Assembly: GCA_014529385.2 (NCBI GenBank)
Contig: CM043967.1
Coordinates: forward strand, 129,472,182-129,536,181
From: Adiantum capillus-veneris
Lineage: Eukaryota > Streptophyta > Polypodiopsida > Polypodiales > Pteridaceae
Direction of reading: 5' to 3'
DNA: 64,000 bases
This document shows positions 56,981-64,000 of the stretch, piece by piece; positions within the stretch are counted from its first letter, which is position 1; every line of letters starts with the position of its first letter. The position numbers and the translations under genes are program-made. The notes beneath the pieces are model-generated. The model ran no database searches and was not told the DNA's origin. It was given only the letters and a program-made list of their open reading frames with translations.

Positions 56981-58062
56981 CTGTTAGTCTTCATTGAATG
57001 GCCAGTCTCTGTTGATTCCCCCTACTCTCTGGCTCTCCAATGACACCCTGCAAAGCTTGTTTGGACACTTCTTTCACACAAAACCAAGCTTTCCGCCTTT
57101 ACTTTGTCCAAAAATGCAAACAATGGCCAAGCTCAAAAATTTCCACTCCAAATGCAACCAAAATCTTCAGATGATCTTTCCTAATGTATATGCAAGTGCA
57201 CAAAGCAAAATTCTTGAATTTCCTGCTCTGAATCTCTCGATTTGGTGAAATTTTCTCGTAGGTGATTTCTGGCATCAAAACGCTATGGACATTGCGATGG
57301 TCATTTGTTGGCAACCAAATGAGTAGGGCTCAATCCCCAGATACTACTGCAAGTGTGAGAACCGGGATTCCCAACTTTCGCACTTCCAATCACTCTTGAA
57401 GCTCTGTGTGTGCTCTAGGCGGTTTTCTGCAAAAAACGCAAAAAATGCTAAAAATGAGGATATGGTCAATATGATAACCAAATGGTAACCAAATGAGCAC
57501 AAGTCAACCCACTCGTGATGACGGAAGTATGGAAGCAAGATTTCTCAAGTTCCACTTCTCGAATCGCAACCTCTGACCTGTTATCTGCTCTAGGCTGAAA
57601 CTGTCCCTAAAAAGCAAGCCGCATAACAAGGCATATAGACATACATAGCTCGCAACTGCAACCTGAATGTAAGCATGAGACATCACCAAAACCATAAGCT
57701 AACTATACTACTCCTAAACAAAAACAAAATGCGAACTAGGAACAAAGAAAATGCAAAAGAAGGTGACAGAGGTGGGTGGTCGAACCTAGCCAAAATCCGC
57801 TCACTCTCTGGTCACCTAGTCTATCCTAAGTCTATCCCTTGAGCGTGGACACAATGCCGAGCAGCAAAACCACTACCTAAGTCTCCTAACCTAGCTGGAA
57901 GGTCGAAGAGTGCACCGAACTCTCGAACCGACCAAGAGAAGACAAGAAGTTGTCCTGCCTCTCTGTCTAAACTATGGACAAACAACACCAACTAAAACTG
58001 TAACACTCGAGAGATGGGTAAAAGAACCTCACTGCGACCTTCTCCACTATTGTAGATCCTAC

Positions 58063-58082
58063 GTCCCCGGCAACGGCGCCAA
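58063..58082 (-). other. Ty3-type primer binding site, copy 2
   Basis: The minus strand reads TTGGCGCCGTTGCCGGGGAC, closer than copy 1 to the usual plant consensus. Confidence 0.78.
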
Positions 58083-58117
58083 TGTTGGCGGATCACCGCA
58101 ATCGGACGAAGCGGTAT

Positions 58118-59301
58118 TGTAAGGTGCAACGGAATGAATGTTGAACTTTGCTCAAGATGAGTGCTCCAAACTGTGCTCAAGGGTTCCTTTTACTTACGGA
58201 AGGGAGAGCCTTCCGTTCCTTTAGTGAGAGAGTGCAATGGACACAAACAAAGTGAATGGACACTGTGAATGGAAGTGCATGAGACTGAGAGATAGAGAAG
58301 AGAATACGACACCAGAGAAGACGTAAAACCCTCCTCCAAGGGCCCCCCTCTCCATGGCGAGAGTGGTCTACTATTGATTACACAATCTGATACAATGATA
58401 CTGATGCAAGTCTAATGGCTATGTCGATGTCGACGGGTGCACGACGAGGACAATGATTATGGCTGAAAACTGAGTCTGACGGCTGAAAATCGATGGATTT
58501 GATGGCTGTTTTGGTCGGCTATCGATGGCTGAAATCGCTGTCCAAATGGGGCTGGAAACGCTGGCTAATGGTTGCGGAAAACGTTGATTACGGATTGCTG
58601 AAACGTTGGTATGCTGAGGCTGAAAACGCTGGTTTCCTAAAGCTGAAAACACTGGTCTACTCAAGCTGAAAACGTTGGTTTTTTGAAGCTGAAAACGCTG
58701 GTCTACTGATCCTGCAAACGCTGGCTTGCTAGTCCTGAAAAACGCCAGGTTTATGGGGCTAACAACACTGGCTTTGTTGAGCTACAGACGCTGAAGTGAT
58801 GGCCTTCACAACGCTGGGGAGTTGGGGGTTCTAATGCTGAAAACAATGAGTCTTCAAGGCTGGAAATGTTGTGGTTCTATGGGGGAATCTTGCTTGAGAA
58901 GGTGCTCCAGAGGGCCTGCTGCACTGCGTGCCTGTTGCTCTCCTTCCTCCTTCTGCCAGATAGTGCTAGCCTTGGGTTGCTTGTATACAAACTTAGCAAA
59001 TTTGCCCTACCTACTTTCCAACAAAAGTCACTTAATAAATAAGTGAAAAATATCAAAAATAGAAAAAATAGGTCTATGCATTGTAAAAATGCTCTTGATG
59101 GGATCTGATGGGAATCCGATGGTCATGCTGTGTGCAACCGGAGGATATACATCTACTCTACGTGTCTTGGCATGCACGGTCTGCGAACAGACTCACAAAA
59201 GTGTCAAATCACTTTCTATTCTAGACTGACTTGACTGAACTGAACCCTTGTCATGTTGTAGCTTGTCCACGGACACATAGGGTTGGATGTGTCACGTGAC
59301 A
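58118..59301 (-). repeat. Solo family N LTR, copy 2
   Basis: 1184 bp, flanked by GGTAT and AGTAT exactly as in copy 1. One additional minisatellite unit (near 58660-58685) explains most of the length difference. Confidence 0.85.
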
Positions 59302-60071
59302 AGTATAGCGAGAACTCGACCAACATAAAAATCTCAATCCGAGGGCGTAGCTGACTCGACTAGGGCATGGAAATGTCGAATACACTATCATGTACAACAA
59401 TGCACTGAGGAGGGTAGTGTAATATCCCAAATACGCGGTAGATCTGAAAACAGCGAGAACCTTCGTGCAAGCAAACCTGCACTCAAAGTGGTCGTAGAGG
59501 GCTCAAACGAGCTCCAAACTCAATGAAACTTGAAACCTAGGCTGTTTAGACCATAGGGAACCCATCTGCGAAGTCAAATCTCAGTTCTAAAAAAGTGCTG
59601 AAATGACCAACCGTGATTGGTGCCACCTACCGCATCTGGTGCCACCACCCCAAAAGTCGATTGAGGGGTCAAATGGATCCTCCTAAGTCCTAGGCTCTAG
59701 CTACCTCTGTCCAAGCCCACATATGCATAGAAACCTCAAACAACCACCAAAAGACAAGTAGAAAGCACGACGCGACCTCAAGCTAAAATCACTCGACGCG
59801 ACATCGACGCACACTCAAACACAGTGACAAGCACGTGTACACGGTGCCAAGAGCATATAGAAGCAACACATGAAGTCTTATCTCATTCAAATACGTGTAA
59901 AAAGAGATATGAGCGCGCGAGTGTAGGCCGATTCTCCACAAAAGCTCAAGAGCTCCCAGAAATAGTCTAAGTGCTGTGTACATCTTCAAAATGAGAGGAT
60001 TTTGACTTATGAAACTAGGGTGGGTTATGCCAGATGGCCAAAATCTAATCATGTACAAGTGTGAGACGGCT
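59302..60071 (-). repeat. Remainder of the Ty3-type LTR, copy 2
   Basis: Counterpart of 52936-53720. No coding content supported. Confidence 0.5.
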
Positions 60072-60601
60072 ACTACCAACATCTTTGGTCGGCTCGGGTT
60101 TCGAGCTGTGAACTTGTCGGACCAATTCTTGCATACGTAGGTCTCTCTGTACCTCTCGCTCTACCGCCAAGGCCGCTCGTCTTTCTTGAGCCGCTTCCTT
60201 TCGTGCTTCGGCCGCCAAGCGCGCTTGCTCACGCTCACGCTCAATAGCTGCCTTTCTTTCTTCGCGTGCTTCGCGCTCGGGCTCCAAGGCAATGCGATTC
60301 GCTTCTTGTTGTAACATCATGTCCATCATCGACTTGACCAAAGCCTCCATAGGATTTGGTGCAATCCTTGGCGTAAATGGGAAAGGGGGAGGGTCAAAAA
60401 AACCTCTTGGTGGGGAAATTCTTCTTCGCCACTGCCATGCTCATCACCTCCATGCGCAGTATCCATTCCGCTTCCGGTAATGACCATACATTGAAGTCTT
60501 GGGTTCTTAAGTTCACGATTGGGTTCTTGTGGTTCTTGGGTTCTTGGGGTTCTGGAGTCTTGAGGTTCTTGAGGGTCTTGAGATTCTTCTTTAGCTTGCA
60601 A
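60045..60601 (-). pseudogene. Family N ORF1 homologue, frameshifted
   Basis: Same protein as 53796-54251. One G is missing in the plus-strand run GGTGGGGAAATTC near 60410-60420 (copy 1 has GGTGGGGGAAATTC). This shifts the frame after GSGEEEF, and the coiled coil continues in another frame from MEALVKSMMDMMLQQEAN. Confidence 0.8.
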
Positions 60602-61532
60602 TCTCTGTTATAGAAGGATCTTCTCTTTACCCGAGCTCTTCTCTTTTCCGCGGGTGCACCCCTTGGCAGCCTTGCGCTCACACCAAGGTTGTTTTTTCCC
60701 ACCTCCCACCTCACGTCGATTGGCCGGCTGCTAAGTGCACAGTTCGCTCTCAATGAGTGAAAAGAGGCACAAGGGGAGGCTGGACAAGCCCTTCTTTCTT
60801 GGGTTTCATGTCACTCTTCAAAAACACGAATAGGAATCGACATGCCCAAGAGGACTTGGGTTACGTGCGACTGCAGCAAGCAAAAAAATTTATTGTGGTT
60901 CTTTCCTTGAGTGATACAGAACACTGCCAAAGCTCTGATACCAATGTAAGGTGCAACGGAAGTGAATGTTGAACTTTGCTCAAGATGAGTGCTCCGAACT
61001 GTGCTCAAGGTTCCTTTTACTTACGGAAATCTGATGTGTTTTCTCTCGCCAGGCTGCTGCAACTACAAAACGCTGGGCTGATCTGCACTTGAAGAAATGC
61101 TAGCCTGTTCATGGCTGAAAACGCTAGGTGATCATGCCCGGGGGGTCTTGCCGAGAAGGTGCTTGTTGAACACTGGGTTCCTGTTGCCTCTTCTGCCAGA
61201 GAATGCTAGCACTAGGGTTTCTTATATACTTGCTTAGCTAAATTGCCCTACCTAGTTTCCCAACAAAAGTCACTCAAAAATATTAAGTGAAAAATGGCTA
61301 AAATAGGGAAAATAGGTTTTCTGCACTGCAAAATGCTCCTGATGGAATCTGATGGTTATGTTGATGATCATGCTTTGTGCAACCAAAGGATATGCATCTA
61401 CTAGTATCTGGACATACACGGTCTGCAAACAGACTTACAAAAGTGCCAGAACACTTCCTAAGCTAGGCTAAGTGAACCCCTGTCATGAAGTAGCTTGTCC
61501 ACGTACACATAGGGTTAGATGTGCACGTGACA
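60072..61532 (-). mobile_element. Truncated family N element, copy 2
   Basis: Short LTR 60945-61532 (588 bp), primer-site complement 60932-60943, then a frameshifted ORF1. Unlike copy 1, the outer LTR end (CACGTGACA, 61532) is followed by TCCGCTCCTTTTCAAATTGA, the inverse of the interior next to a family N 3' LTR. So this LTR may also be read as the 3' LTR of a mostly deleted neighbour. Confidence 0.78.
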
Positions 61533-61569
61533 TCCGCTCCTTTTCAAATTGAGGTACTGGTACCTAACT

Positions 61570-63480
61570 TGTAAGGTGCAGCGCAAGTGAATGTTGAACT
61601 TTGCTCAAGATGAGTGCTCCGAACTGTGCTCAAGGGTTCCTTTTACTTACAGAAGGGAGAGCCTTCCGTTCCTTTAGTGAGAGACTGCAAGTAGTCACAA
61701 ACAAAGTGGATAAACACTGTGAATGAAGGTGCTGAGATTGAGAGATAGAGAGATAAGAATACGACACCAGAATGTTGTCAAACCCTCCTCCGAAGGCCCC
61801 ACTCTCTATGGCGAGAGCGGTCTACTATTAATTGCACAAATCTCTATAATGCTTGGACTTGCCGACGATGTCGATGACGATGAGAATGATGACAAGACGG
61901 GCTGAAATATGAAAATGTTAATGGCTGAAATCTGCAAATCTTTATCTGCTGAATTATGACTCTATGTTGATGACGATGTCGATGGCGACGATGCGACGAC
62001 GACGCGCTGAAAACGCAGATGCTGAAATCTTCGTTTTCCGGGCTGAAATTGTAAACTTCACAGGATCTGATTGTGCGGCGAAGATCTGCTGCGGGAAGGT
62101 GAGATCTGCGAGGTTCGGGGACCGTTCTGTTGTGCCTAAGTGCTGAAAACTAAAAACACTGGTGCTTCTAACTGTTCTATCACGAAGGATCTGCAAAACT
62201 CTAGGATGGTATGCTGATCCAAAAACGCTAGGATTGAAAATGGGTCTTGTTGCAAAAACGCTGTGAATCTGTTGGTGCAAACCACTAACGCTAGGGCTGA
62301 TCTGTCCTCTGCTGTCGCCAGGCTGATGCAGATGCAAAAATGCTGGCTGATCTGGGTTCTTGATCCAAAAATGCTAGCTCATCTGCTTTGATGCAAAAAC
62401 GCTAGAGAATCTTGGGGTCCTGCTAAGAAGTTGCCTGTGAGCAAGCGCTCGTGCTGCCTCTTATGCCAGAAAGTGCTAGCGCTAGGTTTCTTCATGTACT
62501 TGTTTTCTAAAATTGCCCTACCCAGTTCCCAACAAAAGTCACTTAAAAATAATAAGTGGAAAATGTCAAAAATAGGAAAAATAGGTCTATGCATTGTAAA
62601 AATGCTCCTGATGGATTCTGATGGAAATCTGATGATCATGCTGTGTGCAACTGTCACAAACTGCTGACGTGTCAAAGCCCTAAAGAAGGGAGCCAACTTG
62701 CAGATGCTCGCCGAGGGGCCTAAACCCTAAGAAGAACAAGTAACGGAAGAAGAAGTCCTCCCAACTTATGGGAACCCCGTCTGATGGGGCCCCAAGTGAC
62801 ACAAAGGAAATAAACAGGATCCACAGACACACACAAGATTACGTAGCTGTTGATGACGTGGCAGATTTTCAAAAATCACGCTGGCAGATGACATGGCATG
62901 CTATACGGATTTTCGCATTTTGCTTTGACTGCTAACGTGGCAGCTGTACGGAATTCCAGATTTTATGCTGACAGCTTTTGAGCATTGCTTTTGGACCAGA
63001 TGCTTTTGAGTTTTGAAGGCTTTTCACTGTAATTGCTTTTTAGACCAAGGGCCTTTAAATATGAGGTTAGGGCTCATTCTTTGGCATGCTTCCTGGAGAA
63101 GGTGCACAGTCTGGAGTACCGGCTTGTACTGTGTTGATGCAATATATAGGAATACCGAAGAGGCGCCAAGGTTTGGGGCCAATACTCTCTGGGGTGGAAT
63201 TCCGCCACCCCGTGTCGCATGTCGTCTCTCTCTTTCAGTTCAGTTGTTATTGAAGTGTTAAAAGTCTGTTCAATCTGTTCTTTTCTATTGGCACGTAGTG
63301 CCCGTCTTGTGCCAGCAACCAGAGGATATGCATCTATTTTAAGTGTCTTGACATGCACGGTCTGCGAACAGACTCACAAAAGTGCCAGATCACTTCCTAA
63401 GCTAGGGTAACTGACTGAACTGAACCCATGTCGTGAAGTAGCTTGTCCAGGTACACGCAGGGTTAGATGTGCACGTGACA
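61570..63480 (-). repeat. Family N 3' LTR of an element running off the window
   Basis: From TGTAAGGTGC to CACGTGACA, about 1.24 kb once the 663-bp nested solo LTR and its duplication are removed. Only 37 bp of N interior separate it from the LTR ending at 61532. It includes a GCTGAAAACGC-type array around 61905-62410, more diverged than in the other LTRs. Confidence 0.85.
62652..63314 (+). mobile_element. Nested solo LTR, 663 bp, TSD GCAAC
   Basis: Begins TGTCACAAAC and ends TTGTGCCA, an imperfect 8-bp inverted repeat with TG...CA ends. GCAAC flanks both sides (62647-62651, 63315-63319), and the host LTR reads continuously when it is removed. AATATATAGG near 63141 is a TATA candidate on the plus strand. 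The family is not otherwise present in the window. Confidence 0.88.
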
Positions 63481-64000
63481 GAACTATATGGCGTCGAGGG
63501 AGATCGCCAACAGTATCTGGAATCTTGGAAAGGACTCTTCACCGGCCCACTCTGATGCGTGGGTCGTGCGATACTTGAACTTCATAAAGGTCTGCAACGC
63601 TTCTTCTTTGGGCCGGGCCGGAAGCGACACAAAGTCATCTGTGGCTCCTTCAATGCTTCAACTTCGTCTATAGTCATGCGTCTACCTTCTTCAAGAATCT
63701 CCGAGGATGAAAATTCTTGAAACCACTTCCAACACAAAAACATAAACATACCCATTCCATGTAAAGTGACTGGAAAAATTCTAGTCTTTCGAAAAGACTG
63801 TGCATGCAATGGAGATGAACATAGAGACGGAGTTCCAAACCGTTCATCAAACACACGCAAACAATGGGGTCGAATCTTGACTTTCTTATCTAAATCAATC
63901 AATTGTGGCAAATCACAATGAAAATGCCGATGCTTGATGCTCAATCCTTCTTGTGCTCTTTCAGATACTGTGTCATGCGGCCAAGGAAGAGACATGGAAT
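63481..64000 (-). mobile_element. Interior of a family N element, partial at window edge
   Basis: Matches 38800-39374 in reverse, including the ATGGCGTCGAGGGAGATCGC block next to the LTR. The rest lies beyond the window. Confidence 0.88.
63582..63995 (-). CDS. Family N ORF3 homologue, partial
   Basis: 137 codons readable, 5' end possibly beyond the window. Shares MSLPW, LPQLIDLD, HCLRV, TPSLCSS, LHAQS, LCWKWFQEF and DEVEA-KEP with 38716-39192. The C-terminus differs: here the frame continues past KEP through MTLCRFRPGPKKKRC, whereas the other copy has a stop after KEP. Confidence 0.6.
   Translation of the reverse strand: MSLPWPHDTVSERAQEGLSIKHRHFHCDLPQLIDLDKKVKIRPHCLRVFDERFGTPSLCSSPLHAQSFRKTRIFPVTLHGMGMFMFLCWKWFQEFSSSEILEEGRRMTIDEVEALKEPQMTLCRFRPGPKKKRCRPL

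Larger units (their letters stand above)
56867..61532. repeat. Tandem segmental duplication, copy 2 (4666 bp)
   Basis: Counterpart of 50515-55189; see there. The shared solo LTR with identical flanks shows that the solo LTR formed before the duplication. Confidence 0.92.

Overview
The window looks like nuclear heterochromatin-like DNA of a large-genome land plant. The evidence is plant-type Ty1/copia and Ty3-type LTR retroelements primed by tRNA, an L1-clade LINE whose ORF1 resembles DUF4283, PLS-type PPR gene remnants, and very long GA/CT tracts. A non-flowering vascular plant (fern or gymnosperm) would fit, but nothing in the sequence settles the lineage. I see no intact, recognisable host gene, no tRNA or rRNA gene and no CRISPR array. 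Nearly everything is mobile DNA in several states of decay, and the value of the window is in its layered history.

Layout. 1-3.5 kb: AT-rich DNA with a degenerate Ty3-type LTR/primer site and a LINE 3' remnant. 3.8-6.0 kb: a long CT tract and a 5'-truncated copia fragment (family 'Copia-A', minus strand). 6.05-24.03 kb: a large inverted duplication. Arm A (6050-16148) and arm B (17810-24028) carry the same roughly 4.9 kb of host-like DNA: a PPR pseudogene, exon-like blocks and a broken coiled-coil gene. They surround a 1.66 kb spacer with one intact 251-codon ORF that resembles an L1 ORF1 protein. Arm A alone holds a complete copia element with 277-bp LTRs and a GAATA target duplication (7662-12841). 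Arm B alone holds a 1.3 kb terminal-inverted-repeat DNA transposon (19115-20436, TTAG duplication). Each arm preserves the other's empty site.

24-36 kb: an unrecognised pseudogenic ORF, a second Copia-A fragment, a 189-bp near-perfect palindrome inside an LTR-like region, and a near-complete copia polyprotein (31105-35085, minus) broken by only two TAG codons. 36322-40481: a complete non-autonomous LTR element (family 'N') with 1.1 kb LTRs, an ACTAA target duplication, a Met-tRNA primer site and three ORFs, but no protease, integrase or RT. 40.8-50.3 kb: one L1-type LINE split by an inversion. ORF1 and endonuclease lie on the minus strand (40822-43665). RT, zinc-knuckle region and poly(A) lie on the plus strand (46690-50285). 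The 12-bp target duplication is found in inverted orientation at the displaced 5' end.

50.5-64 kb: a Ty3-type LTR/leader region invaded by family N solo LTRs and truncated N elements. It was duplicated in tandem (50515-55189 and 56867-61532) around a block of roughly 265-bp tandem repeats built on a CCAACCGCGGTTGG palindrome. The right end is a third N element (LTR 61570-63480, itself carrying an unrelated nested solo LTR with GCAAC duplication) whose interior runs off the window.

The best candidates for something undescribed are the family N elements with their conserved unknown third ORF, the TIR transposon of arm B, and the intact ORF1-like gene in the inverted-repeat spacer. No gene cluster or new enzymatic system is evident.
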